Counted from the stretch's first letter, positions 26,091-31,823 are shown. The stretch is 64,000 bases of DNA from Aquimarina amphilecti (GCF_900109375.1 NZ_FOAB01000005.1:372001-436000), one strand, 5' to 3'. Made by a program: numbers and translations. The notes: a model not told the origin generated them from the letters alone.

Positions 26091-26164
26091 GGGTGTACTC
26101 CGGGACTCGAACCCTGTTCTTCTCATTCACAGTGAGGCGCTTTACCAGATAAGCTAGAGACACC
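26091..26164 (-). tRNA. tRNA-His(GTG), partly degenerate acceptor
   Basis: 74 nt. Anticodon arm CCTCA / CTGTGAA / TGAGA, T-arm around TTCGAGT, D-arm GCT...AGC, and an extra 5' G as expected for His. Five acceptor pairs (GGTGT with ACACC) are good; the inner pairs are weak. No CCA. Only 5 nt separate it from tRNA-Phe. Confidence 0.75.
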
Positions 26165-26248
26165 ATTTTATTGTTTTTGTATTGTTTGATATTCAGAGTA
26201 TTGATAAATAAATTTTTATATTAGTCCATAGATTAGAAAACAAAGTTT

Positions 26249-27115
26249 ATGGATAATATCTCGACGATTATTTTAGCTGCATCTCTATTTATTATCATGT
26301 TAGGGATGGGGCTGTCTCTCGTAGTATCTGATTTTAAAAGAATTCTTATTTATCCAAAAGCTATTTTAGTTGGATTAGCGAACCAGCTTATAATTTTACC
26401 ACTCGTTGGTTTTATTCTAGCTTCTGTATTTTCGCTAAAGCCAGAAATAGCTATTGGTATTATGATATTAGCAGCTTGCCCAGGTGGAGCAACTTCTAAT
26501 TTAATATCCCATCTAGCTAAAGGTGACATCGCTTTGTCGGTGACGCTTACGGCATTTAGTAGTTTAATCACTATCATAACAATACCGTTCATTGTTAATT
26601 TCTCATTACTTTACTTCTTATCGGAGGATCAAACGATTCAACTAAATGTAATTGAAACTATTATTCAGATTTTAGTGATTATAATTGTACCAGTAAGCAT
26701 TGGTATGATTATTAGAAAATATAATGAACCTTTTGCCTTAAGAATGGCTAAGCCCGTAAAAGTAGCTTCTGCTATAGTATTAGCTTTAGTTATCGTTGGT
26801 ATTTTGATTAAAGAAAAAGATAATTTTATGTCGTATCTTCAAGAAGCCGGATTAGTTGCTTTGTTACTAAATATATTCACAATGGCTATAGGATACTACT
26901 CTGCAAAATTATTTCGAGTCCATCAAAAAGGAGCAATGTCAATTGCTATAGAATCTGGAATTCAGAATGGTACTTTAGCAATATCAGTTGCTATTGCAAT
27001 ACTCCATAATACTTCTTTTGCAATTGCTCCTGCCGTGTATAGTTTGTTAATGTTCTTTACAGGAGGAATTGTTATATTTTTAGGTATAAGAAAAAGCAAA
27101 AAAAATGAGAGTTAA
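26249..27115 (+). CDS. Bile acid:sodium symporter (BASS) family transporter
   Basis: A 288-residue polytopic membrane protein with about nine or ten hydrophobic segments from residue 5 to 280. It contains the family motif ILAACPGGATSNLISHLAKGD near residue 78 (split: ACPGGATSN) and a second crossover region IESGIQNGTLAISVA near 235. The substrate may be an organic anion; the name does not imply bile acids. It is encoded on the plus strand in the middle of the minus-strand tRNA array, splitting it, so it is probably an insertion or pre-existing neighbour. Confidence 0.85.
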   Translation: MDNISTIILAASLFIIMLGMGLSLVVSDFKRILIYPKAILVGLANQLIILPLVGFILASVFSLKPEIAIGIMILAACPGGATSNLISHLAKGDIALSVTLTAFSSLITIITIPFIVNFSLLYFLSEDQTIQLNVIETIIQILVIIIVPVSIGMIIRKYNEPFALRMAKPVKVASAIVLALVIVGILIKEKDNFMSYLQEAGLVALLLNIFTMAIGYYSAKLFRVHQKGAMSIAIESGIQNGTLAISVAIAILHNTSFAIAPAVYSLLMFFTGGIVIFLGIRKSKKNES

Positions 27116-27167
27116 TAGTATAAAATCAACTATTCATATAAATTTTACCATTTTATATATGTAATGT

Positions 27168-27239
27168 CTAAGGTATTGGGAATCGAACCCAAGACTCCCG
27201 CGATACAAGCGCGGTACTCTGCCACTGAGTTATACCTTA
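27168..27239 (-). tRNA. tRNA-Thr(TGT)
   Basis: 72 nt. Acceptor TAAGGTA with TACCTTA (perfect), anticodon arm CCGCG / CTTGTAT / CGCGG, T-arm TTGGG / TTCGATT / CCCAA, discriminator G. CCA not encoded. Confidence 0.88.
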
Positions 27240-27244
27240 TTCTG

Positions 27245-27315
27245 ATGACCTGAAAGGGTTCGAACCTTTACACCAAGAGTCAAAGTCTTGGATGCTACCG
27301 TTACATCACAGGTCA
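27245..27315 (-). tRNA. tRNA-Gln(TTG)
   Basis: 71 nt. Acceptor TGACCTG with CAGGTCA (perfect), anticodon arm CAAGA / CTTTGAC / TCTTG, T-arm AAAGG / TTCGAAC / CCTTT. CCA not encoded. Six nt separate it from the Thr gene. Confidence 0.87.
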
Positions 27316-27320
27316 ATTTG

Positions 27321-27392
27321 TAAGCTCAATAGGATTTGAACCTATACTTCAAGGATCGTAACCTTGGGTGCTTCCATTTACACCATGAGCTT
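27321..27392 (-). tRNA. tRNA-Arg(ACG)
   Basis: 72 nt. Acceptor AAGCTCA with TGAGCTT (perfect), anticodon arm CAAGG / TTACGAT / CCTTG, T-arm ATAGG / TTCAAAT / CCTAT, discriminator A. The wobble A would need deamination to inosine. Confidence 0.85.
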
Positions 27393-27398
27393 GTTTTG

Positions 27399-27472
27399 TA
27401 CTCCACCTTGGATTCGAACCAAGACTGAACTGGGCTTAAACCAGATGCCTCTGCCATTTGGGCTAGCGGAGT
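27399..27472 (-). tRNA. tRNA-Leu(TAA) with a short variable loop
   Basis: 74 nt. Acceptor ACTCCGC with GTGGAGT, anticodon loop TTTAAGC, T-arm CTTGG / TTCGAAT / CCAAG. The variable region is only about 5 nt, whereas bacterial Leu tRNAs normally carry a long variable arm. CCA not encoded. Confidence 0.8.
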
Positions 27473-27477
27473 ATGTG

Positions 27478-27551
27478 TACAGGAAGAGAGATTCGAACTC
27501 TCAGTATCTTGATTCTAAGTCAAGCGCGTATGCCAGTTCCGCCATTCCTGT
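27478..27551 (-). tRNA. tRNA-Leu(TAG) with a short variable loop
   Basis: 74 nt. Acceptor ACAGGAA with TTCCTGT (perfect), a Leu-like D-arm (TGGCGGAACTGG), anticodon arm CTTGA / CTTAGAA / TCAAG, 5-nt variable loop ATACT, T-arm GAGAG / TTCGAAT / CTCTC. The missing long variable arm is unusual for Leu. Confidence 0.83.
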
Positions 27552-27561
27552 ATTAAAATTG

Positions 27562-27635
27562 TACTCTGTAGGAGAATCGAACTCCTAGTTTCCTCATAGA
27601 AAGTGAGGTGTACTAAAACATTATACGAACAGAGC
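27562..27635 (-). tRNA. tRNA-Glu(TTC)
   Basis: 74 nt. Acceptor GCTCTGT with ACAGAGT (one G-T), anticodon arm CCTCA / CTTTCTA / TGAGG, T-arm AGGAG / TTCGATT / CTCCT, discriminator A. CCA not encoded. Confidence 0.85.
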
Positions 27636-27639
27636 ATTT

Positions 27640-27712
27640 ATATATCCTCCAAGATTTGAAATTAGACTTAGGGATAAAAACCCTTTGTGCTTTCAGCTAC
27701 ATTATGGATATA
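27640..27712 (-). tRNA. Degenerate tRNA-Lys(TTT)-like gene
   Basis: 73 nt with a perfect acceptor TATATCC / GGATATA and anticodon hairpin AGGG / TTTTTAT / CCCT. The D-loop lacks the GG pair and the T-arm is poorly paired, so it may be decaying or a non-canonical tRNA. Confidence 0.5.
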
Positions 27713-27720
27713 AATTTAGC

Positions 27721-27742
27721 CTGAGAAGCAGGATTGACCTCG
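27721..27742 (-). pseudogene. Fragment of a Pro tRNA 3' end
   Basis: Positions 27721-27735 repeat the 3' end of the Pro tRNA at 27802-27816, then jump over most of the T-arm to GACCTC. About 60 nt of non-tRNA sequence follow before the intact Pro gene. It looks like a leftover from duplication and deletion. Confidence 0.55.
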
Positions 27743-27800
27743 TCTTCTTGCAATGTCTCAGTTTGGATTCATTTCGAGTAAACTAGAAGTAATTAATTCG

Positions 27801-27872
27801 TCTGAGAAGCAGGATTCGAACCTGCGACCTCTCGCGTCCAAGGCGAGTAAACAACCACCGTTATCTTCCCAG
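27801..27872 (-). tRNA. tRNA-Pro(TGG)
   Basis: 72 nt. Acceptor CTGGGAA with TTCTCAG (one G-T), anticodon arm CTCGC / CTTGGAC / GCGAG, T-arm GCAGG / TTCGAAT / CCTGC, discriminator A. CCA not encoded. Confidence 0.85.
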
Positions 27873-27881
27873 ATTATATAG

Positions 27882-27968
27882 CGGAAGAAGTGGGAATCGA
27901 ACCCACACGAGTCATTAGCTCCTAACAGTTTTCAAGACTGCGGCCACCACCTATTGGCTTGCTCTTCC
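27882..27968 (-). tRNA. tRNA-Ser(TGA)
   Basis: 87 nt, class II. Acceptor GGAAGAG with TTCTTCC, anticodon loop CTTGAAA, a long variable arm, T-arm GTGGG / TTCGATT / CCCAC, discriminator G. The long variable arm is retained here, unlike in the Leu genes. Confidence 0.87.
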
Positions 27969-27975
27969 GTTTTTA

Positions 27976-28057
27976 GCAGTACCGACGGGATTCCCTTCGA
28001 CCTAGCTCAGGATAAACTTCTCATCCAGAGTCCTGCTTTGCAGTACCGACGGGATTC
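27976..28057. repeat. 18-bp direct repeat of the Asp tRNA 3' end enclosing an inserted segment
   Basis: The 18 nt at 27976-27993 recur at 28040-28057 (3' end of the Asp tRNA). Between them are 46 nt containing a TTCGACC-TAGCTCAGGA palindromic repeat of the type scattered in Bacteroidetes genomes (see 53944 and 62523). It has the form of an insertion with flanking duplication. Confidence 0.6.
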
Positions 28058-28113
28058 GAACCCGCGACCTTCCGAGAGACAGTCGGGTGCACTAGCCACT
28101 GTGCTACGATACT
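28041..28113 (-). tRNA. tRNA-Asp(GTC)
   Basis: 73 nt. Acceptor AGTATCG with CGGTACT (one wobble), anticodon arm CCGA / CTGTCTC / TCGG, T-arm GCGGG / TTCGAAT / CCCGT, discriminator G. CCA not encoded. Confidence 0.87.
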
Positions 28114-28151
28114 ATGTGTTCTCAAGAAAAGAGAAACTGATTATTATTTTA

Positions 28152-28211
28152 CGTGTCCATCAGGATTAGAACCTAGACTAAAGTTACGTGCTACCATAGC
28201 ACTATAGACGC
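28152..28211 (-). pseudogene. tRNA remnant lacking the anticodon arm
   Basis: 60 nt. Acceptor strands GCGTCTA and TGGACAC pair with one mismatch, the D-arm (GTGC TATGGTA GCAC) and a T-arm around TTCTAAT are recognisable, but only 11 nt lie between them, too few for an anticodon arm and variable loop. Confidence 0.6.
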
Positions 28212-28224
28212 TTTACAAATTTTG

Positions 28225-28307
28225 TGGAAGTAGTAGGATTTGAACCTACAAGCTCCGAAGAGGCCAGATTTACAGTCTGGAGAGCCAACCAATTGCTCAA
28301 TACTTCC
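28225..28307 (-). tRNA. tRNA-Tyr(GTA)
   Basis: 83 nt, class II. Acceptor GGAAGTA with TACTTCC (perfect), anticodon arm CCAGA / CTGTAAA / TCTGG, variable arm CCTCTTCGGAGC, T-arm GTAGG / TTCAAAT / CCTAC, discriminator A. Confidence 0.9.
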
Positions 28308-28315
28308 ATTTTTAG

Positions 28316-28388
28316 AGACAAGAACAGGAATCGAACCTGTAAAAAACGGAGTTGCAGTCCGTAGCCTTAACCATTCAGCCACCTTGTC
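28316..28388 (-). tRNA. tRNA-Cys(GCA)
   Basis: 73 nt. Acceptor GACAAGG with TCTTGTC, anticodon arm ACGGA / CTGCAAC / TCCGT, T-arm ACAGG / TTCGATT / CCTGT, discriminator T as usual for Cys. CCA not encoded. Confidence 0.88.
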
Positions 28389-28392
28389 TTAG

Positions 28393-28465
28393 CGATACCA
28401 GTAGGATTTGAACCCACATCTTAAGAGTTAACAGCTCTTAGCTTTACCAGTTAAGCTACAGTATC
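28393..28465 (-). tRNA. tRNA-Asn(GTT)
   Basis: 73 nt. Acceptor GATACTG with TGGTATC, anticodon arm AAGAG / CTGTTAA / CTCTT, T-loop TTCAAAT, discriminator G. CCA not encoded. Confidence 0.87.
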
Positions 28466-28472
28466 AATATTG

Positions 28473-28559
28473 CGGAGAACAAAGGAATTGAACCTTCACT
28501 GCAATCATGCAGACTTGTTTAGCAGACAAGCGCAACAAACCAGTATTTGCCTATTCTCC
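28473..28559 (-). tRNA. tRNA-Ser(GCT)
   Basis: 87 nt, class II. Acceptor GGAGAAT with GTTCTCC, anticodon arm CTTGT / CTGCTAA / ACAAG, variable arm TCTGCATGATTGCAG, discriminator G. CCA not encoded. Confidence 0.88.
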
Positions 28560-28565
28560 TTAAAG

Positions 28566-28638
28566 TTGACACAGAGGGAGTTGAACCCACATCACCTCGA
28601 TTAAAAGTCGAGTGCTTTTCCAGTTAAGCTACGTGTCA
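28566..28638 (-). tRNA. tRNA-Lys(TTT), first gene of the array
   Basis: 73 nt. Acceptor TGACACG with TGTGTCA, anticodon arm CTCGA / CTTTTAA / TCGAG, T-loop TTCAACT, discriminator A. Its 5' end is about 30 nt downstream of the leader terminator at 28679, so its transcription depends on readthrough of that terminator. Confidence 0.88.
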
Positions 28639-28678
28639 ATTTTGGTTTTCAGTATGTCAATGAACTATGTAAATAAAA

Positions 28679-28708
28679 AAAGGCGCCTTATTCGGGCGCC
28701 TTTATATA
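28679..28708 (-). terminator. Attenuator terminator in front of the tRNA array
   Basis: Minus strand: AAAGGCGCC, 7-nt loop, GGCGCCTTT followed by more T's (9-bp stem, 28679-28687 with 28695-28703). The 5' arm and its flank (28695-28708) can instead pair with 28753-28767 inside the leader ORF over 14 pairs, with two G-U pairs and one bulged A. The two structures exclude each other. Confidence 0.8.
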
Positions 28709-28728
28709 TCTTGTGGTTGTATGTCGGT

Positions 28729-28848
28729 TTATAATCGCATACGTTTCCTTTCTATATAATAGACACCGTGTATATTCCAATCGGAACAATATTCTCTTTG
28801 TTTGCTAAAGAGACGGGTTACGTTATGTTGTAAATTATTCGGTATCAT
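28729..28848 (-). CDS. Leader peptide of the proximal tRNA-array attenuator (39 aa)
   Basis: ATG at 28848, TAA at 28729. A consensus promoter (TTTG 28945-28942, 19 nt, GATCTTTG 28922-28915) lies upstream and a terminator 20 nt beyond the stop. Codons 2-27 include Pro, Asn, Leu (TTA and CTC), Gln, His, Thr, Arg, Phe, Ser (AGC and TCC), Lys, Glu, Tyr, Cys and Asp: every isotype of the array. The only Gly codon (28) lies in the antiterminator strand and there is no Ala. Codons 28-32 form that strand. Translation is predicted, not shown; the peptide itself has no known function. Confidence 0.6.
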   Translation of the reverse strand: MIPNNLQHNVTRLFSKQREYCSDWNIHGVYYIERKRMRL

Positions 28849-28914
28849 TTTAATTTATTTGTTTTATTAAATCCGTAATCATTATCGATATTATGTTGTG
28901 TTATGATTACGATG

Positions 28915-28945
28915 CAAAGATCAAAACTTTTTCTTAATCTCCAAA
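28915..28945 (-). promoter_or_regulatory. Promoter of the proximal tRNA-array leader
   Basis: Minus strand TTTG (28945-28942), exactly 19 nt, then GATCTTTG (28922-28915), one mismatch from the Bacteroidetes consensus TTTG-N19-TAnnTTTG. It would start a leader RNA of roughly 230 nt before the terminator at 28679. Confidence 0.72.
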
Positions 28946-29011
28946 TGTTTTTTGAGTTTATTTTATTGATAATCAGATAGTTAATTTAAATTTTAGACAT
29001 AGGGATGACTG

Positions 29012-29027
29012 TTCGTTTTTCAACGAA
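29012..29027. promoter_or_regulatory. Inverted repeat TTCGTT-N4-AACGAA, upstream element of the tRNA array
   Basis: A perfect 6-bp inverted repeat with a 4-nt centre, embedded in a longer conserved block (GGGAT, CTGTTCGTT, AACGAAT, TTG). The gap to the -33 box of the array leader is 66 bp. The same element with the same 66-bp gap precedes the rtcB operon at 54319. A protein-binding operator or activator site is the simplest reading; a plus-strand promoter with -7 box TATTTTTG (29035-29042) is an alternative. Confidence 0.6.
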
Positions 29028-29134
29028 TTTTGGATATTTTTGCAATCGTCTGTCTCTCTGATGCTTACTTTCCAAATACTATTCTTTATGTTTTAATTAA
29101 CTTTTATACATTTTTTTAAATTTTTTAATAAAAA

Positions 29135-29158
29135 AAGCGTCCAATTTCTTGGACGCTT
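29135..29158 (-). terminator. Terminator of the distal tRNA-array leader
   Basis: Minus strand: AAGCGTCCAA, loop GAAA, TTGGACGCTT, then a T run (10-bp stem). The 5' arm AAGCGTCC can alternatively pair with GGACGCTT (29226-29219) inside the preceding ORF. The same stem sequence recurs in the distal leader of the rtcB operon (54433-54455). Confidence 0.82.
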
Positions 29159-29203
29159 GTACTATATCTGTTTTTTTATCTTTAAATCATATCAAAATAA
29201 TAG

Positions 29204-29314
29204 TCAAAAATAGTTACAAAGCGTCCTTTTACCGGCTTTAGATACTTCTATCCATCGGTAATCACACTGACTAAACAGTGATTTCGGCATAATATGTAAT
29301 CTATTTTTTGTCAT
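29204..29314 (-). CDS. Leader peptide of the distal tRNA-array attenuator (36 aa)
   Basis: ATG at 29314, TGA at 29204. Codons 2-23 contain a cognate codon for each of the 16 intact array anticodons: ACA, AAA, AAT, TTA, CAT, CCG, TCA, CTG, TTT, AGT, CAG, TGT, GAT, TAC, CGA and GAA. Only one of these (AAA) occurs twice; the rest are AGA, ATT, ATG, TGG and ATA. Ala and Gly first appear at 27-28. Codons 30-32 (AGG ACG CTT) form the antiterminator strand, and a ribosome at the stop would cover part of it. A TTTG / AATATTTG promoter with a 21-nt spacer lies upstream. Translation is predicted. Confidence 0.6.
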   Translation of the reverse strand: MTKNRLHIMPKSLFSQCDYRWIEVSKAGKRTLCNYF

Positions 29315-29465
29315 TTCTTATACAAATATTGAATATTCTAGAAGTATAAACCAAATTTTGAGTGTATTTTTTGTGTTTAATCTCCTAGTTTAGAATCAAT
29401 ATAATTGATTTTTAGATAAATAGCAACTAGTATTATATAAAACTATATTTGTACTTTTATCAACA

Positions 29466-29969
29466 ATGACAGTACAAGATTTTATCAATTGGTTTGGGAA
29501 TAACCCTAATCTTATATTAAGTTATTTCGCAATAATAATTGCTTGTTCCTTAATAGGACTACTTTTTATTAAACCTTCTAACTTCAAACCACCTATTAAT
29601 TATTTCTACGGTATTTTAATTTATGCTGTTACAATACCAGGTTTGCTAGCTTTAGTTTTATTATTATATAGTTTTTTCTTTCTAAAAACTAATTTACTCC
29701 AATTGGACTTAGTAACGTACTTTGTTCCTTTAGTATCTATGATAATAAGTTTGATTATTATAAATAAGACAATTCCGATGTCTCAAATTCCAGGTTTCGG
29801 AAAGTTATCAGGTCTTTTTATTATAATCATTATCACCTTTATTATAACATATATATTACAGCGAATGTTTTTTGGAGTATTCTTCGTAGGAAGATTTCAA
29901 TATTTAGTAGTATTCTTCTTGGTGTTATTATTGGGACTAAAAATTGCTTGGGACCGAATTGTAAAATGA
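29466..29969 (+). CDS. Small polytopic membrane protein, first gene of the 29-41 kb operon
   Basis: A 167-residue protein with about five transmembrane segments (around 17-37, 48-70, 80-100, 112-130, 140-160) and few charged residues. No family was recognised. A TATATTTG -7 box lies at 29444-29451, just before the start, without a clear -33 box. It is 128 nt upstream of the next gene and in the same orientation, so membership in the operon is likely but not certain. Confidence 0.7.
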   Translation: MTVQDFINWFGNNPNLILSYFAIIIACSLIGLLFIKPSNFKPPINYFYGILIYAVTIPGLLALVLLLYSFFFLKTNLLQLDLVTYFVPLVSMIISLIIINKTIPMSQIPGFGKLSGLFIIIIITFIITYILQRMFFGVFFVGRFQYLVVFFLVLLLGLKIAWDRIVK

Positions 29970-30097
29970 ATATAGAATATTAATTGTAACATTTTGACGC
30001 TAGATGATACCTATATTATAAAGGTATACGAGGAAATACTTATCTTAGGTCCTTCTAAAAACACTTATTTTTTTAAATTTGTTTAAATTCACTAACC

Positions 30098-30787
30098 ATG
30101 CTAAAAAATTTAAAGTCCTTATTTATAGTTGATGATTCTGAAGAAGAAAATAAAGAGACTTCTGAATCAACTGAAAAAGTTGATGTAAATTCGGATAAAA
30201 AGCCAGCTGCTTCTGCTGCTTCAATTCCACCACCACTTCCTAATAATCCTGTAAGTTCTTCTTCAGAAGGAATGTTGGATACCAAAATAGTTGAAAAACT
30301 ATTACAGGCAATAGAAAAGAATAATCTGGAAGGATTTGATTATTTGGAATATAAAAAGTCTCTTAAAGCTTTAGAAAAAATGCCAATGGATGAAGCGACA
30401 AAATATCGTTCGGCTTTTGCTACAGCTTCTACCATGGGAGTAACTCTGGATAAACTTTTGCAGACCACTAATTTTTATGTAGGTGTTTTAGATAAGGAAA
30501 ATGAGCAATTTATAGGAGCTTTTAAAAATCAATTTGATAGTAAAGTGTCAGGTAGAGAAAGAGAAATCGCTCAATTTGAATCAATCATTAAAGAGAAATC
30601 GGAACAGATTAAGAAATTAACAGAAGAAATTGCGAAACATCAACAACAAATAGGCGATTTAAAAGCAAAAGTTGAAGAGAGTAATAGTAAGATTAATAAA
30701 ACACAAAATGATTTTAAAGTGTCTTATAGCCATCTAAAAGCTCAATTCGAAGAAGATATTGTTAAAATGCAGAAATACTTAAAATAA
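30098..30787 (+). CDS. Coiled-coil protein with Pro-rich linker
   Basis: A 229-residue soluble protein: acidic N-terminus (DDSEEENKETSES), a Pro-rich linker SIPPPLPNN near 50, a helical domain (~65-140) and a long coiled coil (~145-229, KEKSEQIKKLTEEIAKHQQQ). No catalytic motif. Its stop codon directly abuts the next ATG. It may interact with the coiled coil of the following membrane protein; that is inference. Confidence 0.7.
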   Translation: MLKNLKSLFIVDDSEEENKETSESTEKVDVNSDKKPAASAASIPPPLPNNPVSSSSEGMLDTKIVEKLLQAIEKNNLEGFDYLEYKKSLKALEKMPMDEATKYRSAFATASTMGVTLDKLLQTTNFYVGVLDKENEQFIGAFKNQFDSKVSGREREIAQFESIIKEKSEQIKKLTEEIAKHQQQIGDLKAKVEESNSKINKTQNDFKVSYSHLKAQFEEDIVKMQKYLK

Positions 30788-31801
30788 ATGGACAACAACT
30801 CATTGAAACCAAAAACATTTTGGAAAAGACCCGAAGGTAAAACCGGGATGTTATTTATGGGACTTTTAGGAGCTGGTGGATTATACGGACTGTATAAAGT
30901 ACTTCCTTTTCTAATTAATATTGTAGAAAACACGCTATATCTTGGAGTTTTATTAGCTGTATTAGGAGCACTTATATATATCGTATTAGATCCTAAAATG
31001 AGAAACCTTATTTTCTATATGTATAAATCTTTTATGCGTTGGTTAACAGGTCTTTTTATTCAGATTGATCCTATAGGAATTCTTAAAAGTTATATAGACG
31101 ATCTTCATAGCAATTTAAAGAAGATGAATAAACAGATTGCTTCCTTAAAAGGACAAATGAAACGTTTGCAGACCATTATATATGATAATAAAAAGAATAT
31201 CAATAATAATCTAAAGCTTGCTAGTGCTGCTAAAGAGAGAGATAAAAAAGGGATTATGATCCTTAAATCTAGAAAAGCAGGTAGGTTAAAGGAATCTAAT
31301 ATGAAACTAGATGAACTTTATAAAAAGATGGAAATCTTATATAGAGTTTTAGTCAAGATGTATGAGAATTCTGAGATTTTATTAGAAGATATAGAGGATC
31401 AAGTAATGGTTAAGGAGCAAGAAAGAAAAGCGGTAAGAGCTGGACATTCTGCAATGAAATCTGCAATGAACATTATTGCAGGAAATAATGATAAGAAAGA
31501 AATGTTTGATCGTGCATTAGAGGCAATAGCTGATGATGTTAGTATGAAGATAGGAGAGATGGAGCGTTTTATGGAAATGTCTAATAACTTCATGGATTCT
31601 ATTGATTTGCAGAATGGAATATTCGAAGAAGAAGGCTTAGAATTACTAGAAAAATGGGAAAATGAAGGAGTGTCTCTTATTTTAGGGAACCAAAAAGATT
31701 TATTGGTACACGATCAACATAGTGTAGATTTAGACGCACCAATTGTAAAAAATAAAACTCAGAACAACCAATACTCAGACTTATTTAATTTTGAGGATTA
31801 A
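30788..31801 (+). CDS. Membrane-anchored PspA-like coiled-coil protein
   Basis: A 337-residue protein with a glycine-rich membrane segment near 20-45, a second at 45-70 (LYLGVLLAVLGALIYIVLD), then a long helical region (~85-290) with extended heptads (IDDLHSNLKKMNKQIASLKG, ILLEDIEDQVMVKEQERKA). The layout resembles PspA/IM30-type or TelA-associated envelope stress proteins, but the family is not certain. It is adjacent to and probably co-translated with the 30098 gene. Confidence 0.7.
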   Translation: MDNNSLKPKTFWKRPEGKTGMLFMGLLGAGGLYGLYKVLPFLINIVENTLYLGVLLAVLGALIYIVLDPKMRNLIFYMYKSFMRWLTGLFIQIDPIGILKSYIDDLHSNLKKMNKQIASLKGQMKRLQTIIYDNKKNINNNLKLASAAKERDKKGIMILKSRKAGRLKESNMKLDELYKKMEILYRVLVKMYENSEILLEDIEDQVMVKEQERKAVRAGHSAMKSAMNIIAGNNDKKEMFDRALEAIADDVSMKIGEMERFMEMSNNFMDSIDLQNGIFEEEGLELLEKWENEGVSLILGNQKDLLVHDQHSVDLDAPIVKNKTQNNQYSDLFNFED

Positions 31802-31823
31802 AAAATAACACTAATCAAAAATC

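Noticed and set aside
26091-26096. TAGGGTGTA sequence next to tRNA-His as a fifth alternative-sigma site
   Set aside because: There is no GTTTTA at the 22-nt offset, and the sequence is part of the tRNA acceptor end.
27364-28382. Short ORFs overlapping the tRNA genes at 27364-27588, 27954-28169 and 28191-28382 (and 24756-24986)
   Set aside because: They run across tRNA genes and show translated tRNA features (repeats of PPWIRTKTEL-type or ERQSGALATV-type text commonly produced by tRNA reading), so they are artefacts, not genes.
28679-29158. CRISPR array or T-box riboswitch in front of the tRNA genes
   Set aside because: There is no regular repeat-spacer pattern, and no T-box sequence or specifier-loop architecture; the ORF/terminator pairing explains the region better.
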